Shown: positions 34,742 to 46,373 of the stretch, in pieces
How the letters are laid out: each line of letters starts with the position of its first letter
Position numbering within the stretch: position 1 is the first letter of the stretch
Source of the DNA: Halichondria panicea
Lineage: Eukaryota > Porifera > Demospongiae > Suberitida > Halichondriidae
Reading direction: 5' to 3'
DNA length: 64,000 nt
Assembly: GCF_963675165.1 (NCBI RefSeq)
Contig: NC_087384.1
Location: 2,440,501-2,504,500, forward strand
Position numbers and translations under genes: made by a program
Notes under the pieces: generated by a model
Seen by the model: only the letters and a program-made list of their open reading frames with translations
Database searches by the model: none
What the model was told of the DNA's origin: nothing

Positions 34742-35662
34742 GACTGTGTGTGTGTGTTGTGTGTGTGTCTGTGTGTCTGTTCCAGCTGTAACTGCTCAAC
34801 GGTTGCAATGCGACGAAAACTAACAGCTTCTATAGGCTTCTAGCCACGTTCTCTTGGATTTTGATTCGTGGATTAGCAAACTAAAGCTTCTTTCTCGAGT
34901 TATGGCTAGTTTGACTCACATTGAAGGCTGTTGCAGTCTCTTCAGAATCTTTCATAGCATCATCTGTCCGCACAAACTTTCTATTCAACATATGAGTTAG
35001 CCTTGCACTAAAGCGCTAGCTTTTTGTTAGCTACAAGACTCAGAAAATACCTGTTAAAACAGCTAGCTAGCAGTAGCCATTTGTGAAATTGATCTCTTTG
35101 GACACACCCTTTAATTATTCCTATGGATGTAATGCGCATGCGCGCTCATTCCCCAGATCCAGATCCTCCTGGCAGAATCATATTTTTCTTGAGGGCCTGG
35201 TAAGCCACAAAACACTACTATAGATAACAATATGTATGTACACAAGTCTTTTCTTCTTAAATATTATAATTATACACTGCATGAACTACAGATCCAATTT
35301 TCTTCTTTCTTGAGGTCCTGGTATTAAAGCCACATAATACAACAATAGATGCATGTAATAAGTCTTTTCTTCTCAGTGACTTTATATAGATAAGCTAACT
35401 TTATGAAATAATTATGCACTTCCGCTTATAATTAATTGAAAACAAATCTTCTTCTTTGTTGCTTCCTAGATCCTTGAGGTCCTGGTATAAGCAGCCACAA
35501 AACACAACAATGATACCATAATTATACAATTGCAAGTCAGTTTTAGACAGATTATTTTATAAACTTTTTCCTCTTCTATACTTTCTCTTCTATACTTTTG
35601 AGCGAAAGCAAATCATGGCGAGAGGCATTAGCACAGCGCCAGCTTGAACACTAGTTATAATA

Positions 35663-35953
35663 CAGTAGAACCTCGATTATCCGGACACCTTGGTTCCAGA
35701 AGCAGGCCGGATAAGTGAATATGCCGGATAATTGAATAGATAAACCACGCTTGATCCACCCACTTTATTGATAAACAGCAGTGCCACATGGTTGTATGCG
35801 CATGCGCAGAAGATAAGCAGGCATGTCTCCATGGTAACAGCTGCAATGCGCATACGCATTTGAGGGACACGCCCATTTTCTGATCTTGTTATCAGTGATA
35901 ACAAGAAACTGCCAAGCCGGATAATGGAGGGCCGGATAATCGAGGTTCTACTG
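35663..35953. repeat. Pogo/Tigger-like MITE, 291 bp, in OAS-D intron 2
   Basis: It starts CAGTAGAACCTCGATTATCC and ends CGAGGTTCTACTG, with TA on both sides. Related to 12146-12460. Confidence 0.88.
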
Positions 35954-37648
35954 TACAAAGAAAGGGCGAATAAATTAAAGAAGAGGGTATATGCAACAGC
36001 AAAACAGCAGAATTCAAATTGTCCATGGGCGAATGAATGTGCACGAATAATTTATAATAAAGGTAGAAATTTCTATTTTCACATTCGTCTGCCCACGATT
36101 TAAATTCTGCTCACTACCGTGTATTATAGATAGTCACTTGCACGCCCTCTCTTTTTTTATGCGCCCTTGCTATTACTATAATTACAAAATATCTACAGGT
36201 TTTACAACTGAAGATTATCTTGCTAACAACGGCTATCCTGAGAAGCTGGAAGAAATCAACAAACACATCAGTGAAAGAAAAACTTAAAGACAACTATCAA
36301 CGCATTGAAATAAAGAAAACGGAAAAGAAAACATACACAGAGCTCATTTTTAACTTCATGCCCACCAAGGACAATCGTATGGAGAGTATCAGAGTGACTT
36401 TAATGCTTTTTCCATTCTGGAAGGATACATCTACATGTACTAAAAAGCTCTTTGATTTGATTTTGGCACAGGATTCTTGGGAGAAGAAGCAGCTGTAAGT
36501 TTTTGAGATACTTATATCCTGAAGCTATTCTATATGCACCTATATACCTATTATATAAAGCCTCTTCCCTGGTGTCATCAAACTCCAGACACAGTATATA
36601 CGGAAAGTTGACAGAGATCACAGAGTTTGTCAGAAAGTAAGAGTTAGTCTATTGTGATTGTCAATGATGTTTCTTTTATATAATAATTATGTATAGATAC
36701 ACGTCCTAATTCAGAGGGCAAAAGCATGGAGAGACATTCAAACGTGGCCCGAGGACAGTGATGACTGGGTACTTCAAAGACCTAACTCATACCTGATTTC
36801 CATGCTAGTTATCAAGGCGTACTATATTATATGAAGTACCAGAGACAGAAAAAGGCAATAAATTGAAACCTTATGCCACCAAGTAATTATCATCTTAATT
36901 TATCATTCCTGCTTTACATTCTATATAACAACAGGGTGACCAAAACGTTTATAAGTATCGTAAAAAGATTAGGACAACTTTATGACTGGGAGTAAGTTTT
37001 TACTGTAATATATGTGCAATGGCTGTGACACTATAATACCTTTTGTGCATCCATGCATGCAGTGAATTGGATGAACCTATAGAGACAAGAGTTTGGTTGC
37101 CATTAGAATTAAATATGCCTGCCTCCTTCCTGCTCCGTGGTGGCTGATTGACCCCGCCAACCCTGCCAACAATGTGTACGTCAGTGGCATGTCTGGTCGG
37201 AGGAAGGACAAAGGATGGCAGACATTCGCGAAGAAAGTGAACACCATTGACCTCACCAAAGACGTTGCATGAGAAGATCCTTGGAGAAGAGAATTAAAAC
37301 TTGCAAGAGACATGAATCCTCTTGCTATAATTATAGCGCATGCACTTTGATTTTTGTGACTTGTGATACCAATACCAATATTCATTTGGTATAAACACAG
37401 GCATTTCAAATTTTCTATAGCACTATAGTACACATGATGTCACTTCTAAAATTAGGTACTGTATATGGTAATTTTCAGGGGACAAAATATTCGTGGTTTT
37501 GTGGTTGAAGCTCTGACCACGAATATTTTACCCACAAATGAAGCGACCTTGACTACCTTTACCTGCAGTGCAATCAGTATACCACGAAAATATTATCCAC
37601 AACATTGTCTAAATATTGCCAAGAGTATATGATAATATTATGTTTGTA

Positions 37649-38075
37649 GGGATTTGGTAAGTGGCTAGATCAGCTACAGACGTTTCTCGAAAGACAGCCC
37701 AAAGTCGCGACAACCAAACAGACCAAGTTTTCTGTCCAATTTAAGTTTGACGACATTATCGACGTTGACCTCTTCGTTAGTCCGTATACTGGAACAACCA
37801 TGTTTACGACTTCCTCAAGGTGTCCCAAAAGAAAAAAGATACGAATAAGTTGAATGTATATATATACGTACAGTATTGTAGGTAACTTTTAAAGGAGAAA
37901 TTAAATATTTGACAATTGTAAAATGCACGGTCTATCGATGTAACTATAAGATGGGGCTGCCGCTCTCCATAATTTGCGATAGTCTAAACTCTAATGTGTG
38001 CGTGTACAAATATACTCTGTGTGCGCTGCTAAATGGCAGGTGAAATTCTTTGAGCAACAACCAAATCAGGACGGT
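37649..38075 (+). pseudogene. OAS fragment: exons 3 and 4 of the OAS-I type
   Basis: 37649-37855 matches OAS-I exon 3 (GFGKWLDQLQTFLERQPK; IIDVDLFVSPY), with a one-base loss after CCGTAT that breaks the frame. About 38017-38075 matches exon 4 (AAKWQVKFFEQQPNQ). Exons 1, 2 and 5-7 are absent. Confidence 0.9.
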
Positions 38076-40037
38076 ACGATGTATGTTGACATTAGCCGTA
38101 CAATCGGCGACTGAGTGTATTGTTAATCTGACCTTTGAACTGTTTGACTATCTAATAGTGATTGTCTAGAGCTCCTTTTAGAATGGTATCTGCATCGTCC
38201 ATCTTTCAACGTCACACCATGCCCACTGTTGTGCTGGTATGGTGCCTGGGGGAGTGGAGTGTTAAGTGGGGGGGTGGAGTGAGTATGTGGGGAAATAATA
38301 AGCATACGTGCACGTGGGAAGGGGGAGGTAGTTTTGAATTTACTTGCTAAGTCAGCTGCAGAGAATTTGTATGGTAAAAGCCAACCTAATCACACACACA
38401 CACACACACCATGCTTAGTGAGGTATTGCCTCAGAATGAAAATCATCGTTTACCTCAGCTCCCTCAGTTCTTTCCTCACTTCATCCTTCTCCTGCGTGGG
38501 AACAACCATTGATTCGTACAACATGTATGCTTGTCTTCAGAGTAACCATAGTACCAGACGATATCATTTATGGGTGCGTATATCCTCCTCGTAGGTGTGG
38601 TATATCATAATTATACAGTAGACTCTTGCTTTTCCAGCTCTCTAAAGCACGGCGGCCACCTCGATAATATCGGCCATTTGGTTCAGGACAGATTGCTAGC
38701 TATACCGTATTACTAGAATGTTTTGCGAGCAACATTTACGAACTTTGCGATGGTTGATCAATTCGCAATAAAAAAATCCGCAAAACCTAAATTATTACTA
38801 GTATTTACACATGATCCTTGCCAGACGCAATAGTTAGATCGCAAAGGATCAACTTTTCTGCTGATTTAGCTCATTCGCAAAGGTTTTTCACCAGCAAAAT
38901 ATGCTATAGTAATACGATATAGATGTTTACTGCACAAAACTCGCCCTGAATGCAGCCACTTGCTATTCTGTATACTGCATGGGCTTCCACAAATACTAAG
39001 TCTTCAATGTTTATTACGGCCGGATATGACGTTTTGGGTGTGGTTTGGCAGATAAAATAGAGAGCAATTATCCTTGAGACAGAACCGCACAATTAGTGAG
39101 GTAGGTTCGTTTTTTAGCCGCGGCTATTTTCTGAAATGCGGACACCTCGCTATTCTGGCCAAGCTGCATTGTCCCAAGGATAGATAGATTAACAAGAGTC
39201 TATACTTATAGCCTGTATGTGTGCTTCTGACTATATACCTGTCAATGGGGAAAATACCACATATTTTGGCTTCCAGATTGGTCTATCACACCTGAAAACG
39301 TCTGTGTTTCCCGGACCTACAAAACTATTATTAGCTTGTAGCTAAATATATATTATACCTTGAGGGTTCACATGTCTCTTACAACATCAAGAACCATGGA
39401 GAACTTAACTATATATTATTTGAGCCTGGCATCATCATCTAGCTTGCTTCAGGCAATGGATGCATGCATCTCGAAGCAACATGGACCTGGTATACTAATT
39501 GCCACAGGAAAAAGCTTGATAGCCTGCCTATCCCTAGTAGTAGTAAAAATACACACAAGTTGAATACTGAATGCATCATAGATGAATAAGAAAGTGAACA
39601 ATACGTATTCAGTTCACACATCTCATACAGTTGGTATATACGAGGAACTAAAATTTAAAACACTATTGATGGAGTCGTGATCGTTTCACAATTTTTTTCT
39701 TCACTCAACTCTTCACTTTCCTATCAACTTTGAGGCATAATATTATGTTCTATAACCCAGAAGGTGCTGCTCTATAGACCATTCAACAGGTTTTCTGGTT
39801 CATGCACTTGGTATACTAACATTATCTTCATCAGATTCATTTGAAGCTTTTCAGTCGTTTCGACATCAATGATGCATGGGGTCTTCTGGTTGGTCAGTTT
39901 CAACTGTCGAGGCAGAGTTTGCTAATCAATTGGAGGTGATCTGTGAGCATTATGCAATACTCATTGATATATCTGTAAGAGCGTTACTATAATTATTGTG
40001 TACTGCTCAGGACATTTCTCCAAGCAGGCTGCCTATA
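38076..40037. other. Non-coding region with copies of segment family S
   Basis: 38077-38610 matches 56777-57700: both start TGTATGTTGACATTAGCCGT, run through G-rich lines, then a 'cgtgggaacaaccattgatt' block. 39235-39320 and 39465-39560 match 61235-61330 and about 61940-61980. 39650-39980 matches 57720-57960 and 59730-59935. On the minus strand these blocks resemble degenerate exons of a coiled-coil protein, but no frame is intact. 38700-38930 is a probable MITE. Confidence 0.5.
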
Positions 40038-40255
40038 TTTAGAGGGCAAAAGCATGGAGAGATGATCCTTAGAGAAGGGTATTAGACTTGTAAGAGACAC
40101 GATATACTCGTGCTATAGCATTTATGTGTCTTATATATAGTTTATTCATAATCTGATTTGTCTGGCTTGTGATTTACACCAACACCAATATTCATTAGGT
40201 ACAAATGTTATATAATGATGCTAGTAAATGATGTCACTTCTAAAATTAGGTACTA
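40038..40255 (+). pseudogene. OAS fragment: OAS-D-type exon 5 start joined to its 3' flank
   Basis: AGAGGGCAAAAGCATGGAGAG matches OAS-D exon 5, then jumps directly to sequence matching the OAS-D 3' flank ('gagaag', 'cttgcaagagacatg', then 'gatgtcacttctaaaattag', as at about 37273-37455). An internal deletion fused the two parts. Confidence 0.75.
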
Positions 40256-40314
40256 CCCCCTAACTGCATGGCCTCAACAGTTTGTATTTTATAAAGACTT
40301 CAAGCCTGCATACA

Positions 40315-40447
40315 TACACTGTAAAAAAAAAAGTGCGGTGAGCGCACTAAAACCGTCGCATATAGCACACTTTTTCAAAAAAGCGTGCTATATGCGACGG
40401 TTTTAGTGTGTCCACCGCACTTTTTTTCAATCATTTTTTACAGTGTA
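40315..40447. repeat. Foldback MITE, 133 bp, about 30 bp upstream of the OAS-E start codon
   Basis: It starts TACACTGTAAAAAA and ends TTTTTTACAGTGTA. The two halves are near-complete reverse complements (shared core GCATATAGCACAC / GTGCTATATGC and CGACGGTTTTAGTG). It would form a very stable hairpin in RNA. Confidence 0.9.
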
Positions 40448-40475
40448 GATCTTTCTATATCATAGCATATCTGAA

Positions 40476-41876
40476 ATGGCTCATAAAGTGACTAAAGTAC
40501 TCACTATAGAGGAAGCAAAAGTTAAAGTAGACAAACTTGTCACTGCATTCCAGGTAATAGCTCTATACATGAGTTCTACCTGCATGACTCAACTGTATAA
40601 TTGTAAGTGAACATGCTTAAATGTTTATATTACTATCATATACGTATATAGCATGGAGATATCGGCCTAGCTGTGAAAAGAGGTGATCAAAGCTGGCTCT
40701 CTGGGACATGGCACTGCAGTTCCAGGAAAGTTTGACTTGGACTTAGTCATCTACTCTTCAGGTATTTATAAGCCGACATTGAGAGTGTTTAGGAAAACGA
40801 TTATAAAATATATGTATACAATAAATTATTTAGCTAAAAGCTGGCCCATGCATGCATTTCCCACGTACTTTTGTAGATGTAGATGCAAGAGAAATAAAAA
40901 ACACCAGGGCAAAAAGACAGTGCACAACTTTTGGAGATATAGACACGGGCTATGGGAAGTATTTAGACAAACTGAGGATCTTCTTACGCAGTGTGCCGGG
41001 AGTGACGCTCAGCAAAACCAAACCACATGCAGTGAATTTCTACTACTATGGAATTGAAGTGGATCTGCTGGTTAGCCCAAACTGGCCAAATCTAGATGCA
41101 CTCTGGACGTTTCTCCAAGATGTTGACCGAGAACACCTTTTCGAGTGAGTACAGTAATATATAGCTATACACTGCATGTCATAATGCCATACATGCATCT
41201 GTTTCAGTTTCTCAGTGAATGCCTCAAAGTGGCAGGTGCAATTTTTCAGTGAGGTTCCAAGTCAGGTAAGCAAACAATAATTATTCTAAGACATACACAT
41301 AACCGTATGACATGTATGCATGCAGGCTAAAGAGTTTGTCAAGCGTGCTAAGGCTTGGAGGAACAAAACATGGTCACACAGTAATGTGGGAAAACCAACA
41401 TCTTATCTCATCTCTCTTCTTGTATTGAAGGCATACGAAAATGCACGAGGGCGTGGTGTCAGCACATCAAGCACCTCATTAATTGCTAGAGAGTAAGTTC
41501 AGTAAAGCAGAATTTTAGTTTATATATATAACACAATTGTGTGTATCTATACCCAACCATGCACGCAGGACAAAAGTTGAGCTAAAGAAGATTGTTAGGG
41601 ATCACACAACTGTTAAGTAAGTCAGATGAATATAAGATTGACACTGATAACCATGCACAATAACATAAACTACAGTATGCACTGGAAGAGGTACTACACT
41701 TATAGTGTATCTACTCTCTATCCACGACTATATATACCAAGTGAAAGAGAACCAAGAATTCTCGATCCGGCAAACCCTACAAACAACGTGTATATAAAAC
41801 TGGGATAAATGGGAACTGGACACAGCTGGTCACTAACATTGACACTATCGATCTCACAAAAGCTGTGGAATATTAA
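40476..41876 (+). pseudogene. OAS: OAS-E: near-intact OAS gene with two frame breaks
   Basis: Exons: 40476-40553, 40652-40761, 40877-41144, 41208-41265, 41326-41492, 41569-41616, 41676-41876. All splice sites are good. The active site looks complete: KAGSLGHGTAVPG with D-L-D, and third Asp in IEVDLLVSPNW. AKEFVKRAKAWRNK and ILDPANPTNNVY are present. Two breaks: one extra base in an A4 run in exon 2 (about 40676-40679), and one extra TA in TATATA of exon 7 (about 41790), which gives a stop just after the DPANP signature. Both are short-repeat slippage sites, so sequencing error or a polymorphic null allele is possible. An alternative acceptor just before GTG at about 40683 would avoid the first break but lose about ten residues. 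The expected intact product is about 308 aa. Confidence 0.85.
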
Positions 41877-42559
41877 AGTCTTAAATGAGCATGCATGTAT
41901 AGGTGTAATAGCTAATGGTTAGCATTTCATGCATGTAGTACTAGAAACTGGCACAACTGAAAACTTTACTAGGAATTAATACTATAATGTTTGTCATGTT
42001 CATGATGGTTAACCTCAAAACAATGAATATTCTGAAGGAACTTTTCATGGGAATCATCTCAGTACAAAAGTTGCTAAGCATGAAGGTGCGTGCTAGTGAG
42101 TGCGGAGCTGGAGGCATTTCAGTAACTACCTTAAATTTAAATGGATGAACTATAAACTAAAAGATGCATTCTGTAGCTATATCTATAGCTATAACATGAC
42201 ATGTGTTTCTTTATAGTCATTAAAGCTGAGGGGGGGGGGGCAGTCAAATTATACACATCAGAGAAAACAACCAATTTTACGTGCCTCTATACAATCAATC
42301 CCATTGCCATTAGAGTGCAGTGCACTTATATACGCACACTACGTTACTGATAAAAGTATAACAGCACATGAAAAGCAGCAATGTTGTGGACCATGCAGTA
42401 CAACCACACGTGCATTTAGTGCTATCCTTTGATCTATATAGATTACTAATTATTGTCAGGAATACATACCAGATTTACCCTAAACTGATAACTATAACAC
42501 TGACCATAAAATACTATAAGGTGACATTATTGTCGCGAGTATTAATTTATGTTACTTCT
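41877..42559. other. Intergenic DNA between OAS-E and OAS-F
   Basis: Only a G10 run (about 42231) stands out; no gene was recognised. Confidence 0.5.
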
Positions 42560-42599
42560 GCAAATGCATGATAGTAAAATCGCAAAAATCTGTTCTCGC

Positions 42600-43148
42600 A
42601 GACAATTGGAAATTGCATTAAAACCACTTGCGAGTATACACCAAGTGGTGCATCGCCCAAAATCTATATTCCTTGTTGTAATCTCATACGACAGTGGCTC
42701 AGAGTCTGTGTTGAACAAGCAAAACTACTAGAATTGGCAGAATGGTGAGCAGTCTGGACTGGCTAGAGAAAAATGAATTATTGACCATAATTATCACGTA
42801 TATACAGGATGACAAATGATCTGAAGTATCTAGTTAAAGAAGATATTTTACCTGACGCCAGCTTGGAGTAAGTTCACTCTCAGTATACATAAATATTACG
42901 TATAATAAAAATTATTACATACATATCACAGCCTCATAGTCCCTGGGGAGAACCCCTTAATAATGGAGAAGTACTGTGACATCCTCCCAGACCGGCCATG
43001 CCTCCTCGATCCTGCCAACCCATTCACAAACTTGTACCGACAAGGCCTCGGGGAAGTAAAACCGAGCGGGGGAAAGGACATTAAAGAACAATGGGAGATA
43101 TTTGCAAAGAGAATAGAAACACTTAATCTTGTGATGAACCTCACATAG
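42600..43148 (+). pseudogene. OAS: OAS-F: 5'-truncated OAS gene, exons 5 to 7 only
   Basis: The exon 5 remnant (about 42645-42750) has RPKSIFLVVISY, a frame break, then LLELAEW before GTGAGC. Exon 6 is 42808-42867 (MTNDLKYLVKED). Exon 7 is 42932-43148 and intact (VPGENPLIMEKYCDILP, LLDPANPFTNLYRQG, then a WEIFAKRIETLNLVMN tail). Exons 1 to 4, which hold all three catalytic aspartates, were not found upstream. The C-terminal class is that of OAS-C and OAS-H. Confidence 0.85.
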
Positions 43149-43490
43149 GTCATTTAGCTTTACAAGCACATTTACTAGCTGTTCATTGCAGCTATACATG
43201 TTCATGTTTGCTACCATCAATAAAATTGCAATAATAAATGCAGACTCTTGAGTCTAATATTCCAGGAACTATAAGCAACCAATTAATGTATACACTACAC
43301 ACACAATTATACAGTTACTGTATAACAGAATTCATGACATACCACAATATTCACTCCTACTATAGAAATACAGTTACGGAGAAACTCAATTATTACAACT
43401 ATAAAAGAGCTAGGACCTCCAATGTGTATACGTACCTATATACTTTGGATTTCTAACTTCATTTTAGCTGAAAGCTATATACATACCAAC

Positions 43491-45004
43491 ATGGCAGCCT
43501 CTCGTGCCCCAAATCATACTGAAGCTGAGAAAGCAATTGGAGAACTAGTCCTAAGATTACAGGTACTCGACCCATGCGCCACTGTAACTCTACCCTATAT
43601 AAATATTAATACCCCTACATATATATACTAGCTATTCAGTACTGTGACAAAGCTATATATAATTATATCACAAGTTATCTATAGAATTTTCAATTCAGAC
43701 AAACCTTTCAAAGTACACACAAAGCCCCAGTATTAGAGTGAATGAGATTGTTAAGGCTGGCTCTATGGGACATGGGACGGCTGTGCCTGAACACTTCGAC
43801 ATTGACCTGGTACTCTACTCTAGCGGTGAGTATATATATACGGGACTAGCTATATGCTTGTCTTTACATCATTTAATAAATAATAATTACTGAATGCAAT
43901 TTGAACATGCAGATGTGAACAGAGATACAGTGAACAGAAACGGATACGAAAGCTACTTAGAGAAAATAAGGGCTTTCATAACAGATGGCAGAGTCTTCAG
44001 GGCAGGAATCGTCACTAACATCAATCTGACTAGATACGCTGTTCAGTTTCAATATGAGGGCTACATCGATGTGGACCTCCTAGTCAGCCCTGTCTGGTGG
44101 GGGGGACAACCCAAACATCCACGAGAGCTCTTTGAATTCCTACGAGATAGGGTGCCTAACGATGCTGAAGCCAGGCATAAGTAAGCTACACGCATTACTT
44201 CACATGCATGCATGCTTTATGCTGACTATATAATGAAAGCACGAATGCTCTCTTTGAGTAAATCGAAATCACTGCATGTATGGTTTCTGCAGGTTCAGTG
44301 TGAATGCATCCAAGTGGCAAGTTGCTTTCATGAAGGAGCAAGATTCATCTGTGAGTTCACCAACACATTACGTTCAGTAAATACCTAATAGATTGTCACA
44401 CAAACAAACATAAGGTGAAGCAGCTAATCATACGAGCTAAAGCATGGAGGAACCAGCTATGGCAAAAGAGCAAGGGAGGCCGAGGTCGACCAAGTTCCTA
44501 CTTGCTCACTCTGCTGGTACTTCACGCATACAAGACTTCCTCTGGTACTGCCAAAAGGTACGTAAAATTACAATAATATAATTATATACAAGTTAATATT
44601 TGACACTCCACACAGCACAACACAAAAACTGAAGGAAATTGTCCGCAACCACAGGACAATGAAGTAAGTAACCCAGAGTGCATGTGCATGTTTTTGCAGT
44701 GCATATACGCATGTGCATGATATACAACTGTATACAACCGAGTCTGCATGCATGCTAATTTTCCAGCATTTACTGGGAGAACTACTACAACGCTAGAGAC
44801 TACCCCACCCTCTTTCCTTCGTCCACTCCACGCCTGGTCGACCCGGCCAATCCAGCTAACAATGTCTACCAGTCTGGCATTGGGCCGTACCCACCCAAGA
44901 AAAGGCCATGTGACTACGAGCGTGGGGATGGGGACTGGAGCCAGTTTGTGGACAAAGTGAAATACTTTGACCTTGAGAAGAGTGTGGAGGAGATCACACG
45001 TTAA
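43491..45004 (+). CDS. OAS: OAS-G: 2'-5'-oligoadenylate synthetase, intact, 317 aa
   Basis: Exons: 43491-43562, 43699-43825, 43913-44180, 44293-44350, 44415-44557, 44616-44663, 44767-45004 (954 nt, all phases agree). The catalytic set is complete: KAGSMGHGTAVPE, D58 and D60 in FDIDLVLYS, and D121 in IDVDLLVSPVW. Exon 4 has FSVNASKWQVAF, exon 5 LIIRAKAWRNQLW and PSSYLLTLLVLHAY, and exon 7 YWENYYNARDYPTLFP, LVDPANPANNVYQSG and GDWSQFVDKV. The protein has one OAS unit and no extra domain; it is shorter than human OAS1 p42 (364 aa), mainly at the N-terminus. A cytosolic enzyme making 2'-5' oligoadenylates from ATP is the family expectation. Reported sponge OAS proteins can act without double-stranded RNA. 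With I and J it is one of the best candidates for an active enzyme here. Confidence 0.94.
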
Positions 45005-46373
45005 GACCGTTCAAGAGAGCTGACTAACTTTAGTACTTACATACACAGGACTATAGTAGCACATTGTTAACTTATAGAGTTTCCATGCATGCATGTGTGA
45101 CCAAAAATAACAAAAAGTATTTTGCAACAAATTAAGGGACTCTCCTCTCCGTAGCCAGACATACAATATTTAGAATAACATGGCAAGACACAAAAGAAGA
45201 CCAATAGGACAAGCTACATGTATATAGGGAGATAGTTAAGCACGTATCTGGCATCCTAAACAAGGACTGTTTATAGAGGCCATTATATGAGTATTTATTA
45301 TTATACACAATAATCATCATCGTGTATACACATGAGGCATTTCAAAAGAAAGTATATATTATATAGGACATGTATAAAGGCATCTGAGATATTTGTAGAG
45401 GCTCGTTGGGCCAGGGCACCATGCATGCATTGTTTATGAGCACTATAATTATAATTAAGCAATTACTTCTGATAGGTCTCCTAAAAGAGACGTGGTTGAC
45501 GTTGCTACTGGATACAGTATAACCGAGGCTGATTCTATATATAGGAAAGCTTGAGTTAAGTGAAAATGTGTGTCACTACAAGCATATATATAATCAAACA
45601 ATAATTATGTGTATTCGAGTGAAATAGGGGAAATGGCTAAGGGAGAGGAAAAATGTCGGGGAAATTTATATTTTGCTGCCGATTGATAGATTGAAGCTCA
45701 AACATACAAAAAAACGTACCTATTAGGCCAAAAATGTGAGAGCATGCATGATTAGCTACATGAACTAGATGAATAGAGCAAGACTAGAGGCTGAGGCAAA
45801 AGTTTTTTTTTATGCAGCATCAACTTGATAAGCAAACAGCAACATTATTTATTAGGTAAATGTCCTCAACCAAACATCCATAAACAAGGAAGGGATCAAG
45901 CTAGCTAGCTAGCTTACTATACCAGGGGCGGATCCAGGGGTGATTTTGAGGGGCTGAAGCCCCCCCCTTTTGAAAAAACTACCATGTGTTGTAGTCTGAC
46001 TCTACAACAATTTTGCCACCAATTATGCATCTGTAGACTCACTTGAAATCACTTCAGAGATGCTAGACAACAGCTACTAGGAGTATAAAGGATCTAGGGT
46101 AGCTAGCTGGACGTACCTAGCTAGCTAGCTAGCTGTACGTACGTACGTACATCTGATCAGTACAGTATCACCATAGTATTAAAAGTAAGTGCAGAGGTCA
46201 ACGTATTCTACTCATTAATATGAACGTTCAAAGGTCAAATCTTGCAAAAAAATTCGCCTCCGGCGAGGCTGCCCTCGTACAGGGCTTCGCCCCTTTCTAG
46301 CTAGTCTAGCCCCCCCCCTTTGTTTTTCCTGGATCCGCCCCTGTATACATAGTATACACAAGGCCATGTGACA
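45005..46373. other. Intergenic DNA between OAS-G and OAS-H
   Basis: A hAT-like MITE occupies 45923-46343. The rest is AT-rich with no recognisable gene. Confidence 0.5.
45923..46343. repeat. hAT-like MITE, 421 bp, ending about 30 bp before the OAS-H start codon
   Basis: It starts CAGGGGCGGATCCAGG and ends CCTGGATCCGCCCCTG, a terminal repeat common in animal hAT elements. TATAC occurs on both flanks. The interior has runs of TAGC and TACG. Confidence 0.88.

Larger units (their letters stand above)
33897..35658 (+). repeat. Repeat family B copy, plus orientation, interrupted by an insertion
   Basis: It starts GCCTCGAGGCGTAGCCGCACG, breaks at 33949, and resumes at 34742 with CTGACTGTGTG and a (GT)n tract. 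It then runs through 'ctgctcaacggttgcaatg' and 'gcttctagccacgttctc' to 'ggcgagaggcattagcac' (about 35620). The uninterrupted reverse copy is at 53346-54197. Confidence 0.85.
33386..37272 (+). pseudogene. OAS: OAS-D: OAS-B-like gene with several frameshifts and an altered DxD motif
   Basis: Exons: 33386-33617, 33676-33796, 36199-36494, 36561-36636, 36697-36882, 36935-36991, 37063-37272. The N-terminus (PSLYFSESEKKEWW) and C-terminus (PAPWWLIDPANPANNVY) show it is the sister of OAS-B. Frame breaks: an A10 run at 33502-33511 in exon 1, an A5 run in exon 3 (about 36282), a 4-bp ATTA repeat in exon 5 (about 36827), and a break near the start of exon 7 (about 37085). The first catalytic aspartate is Asn (N-I-D, about 33775) and the third is Thr (IRVTLMLF). 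Catalysis would be lost even if the frame were intact. Intron 2 (2.4 kb) carries a family B repeat interrupted by a helicase-bearing transposon, and a MITE. Confidence 0.85.

Noticed and set aside
40652..40690. Alternative splice acceptor that would rescue OAS-E exon 2
   Set aside because: An AG just before GTG at about 40683 gives the right phase but lacks a pyrimidine tract and removes residues kept in the sister copies; a one-base slip in the A-run is simpler.
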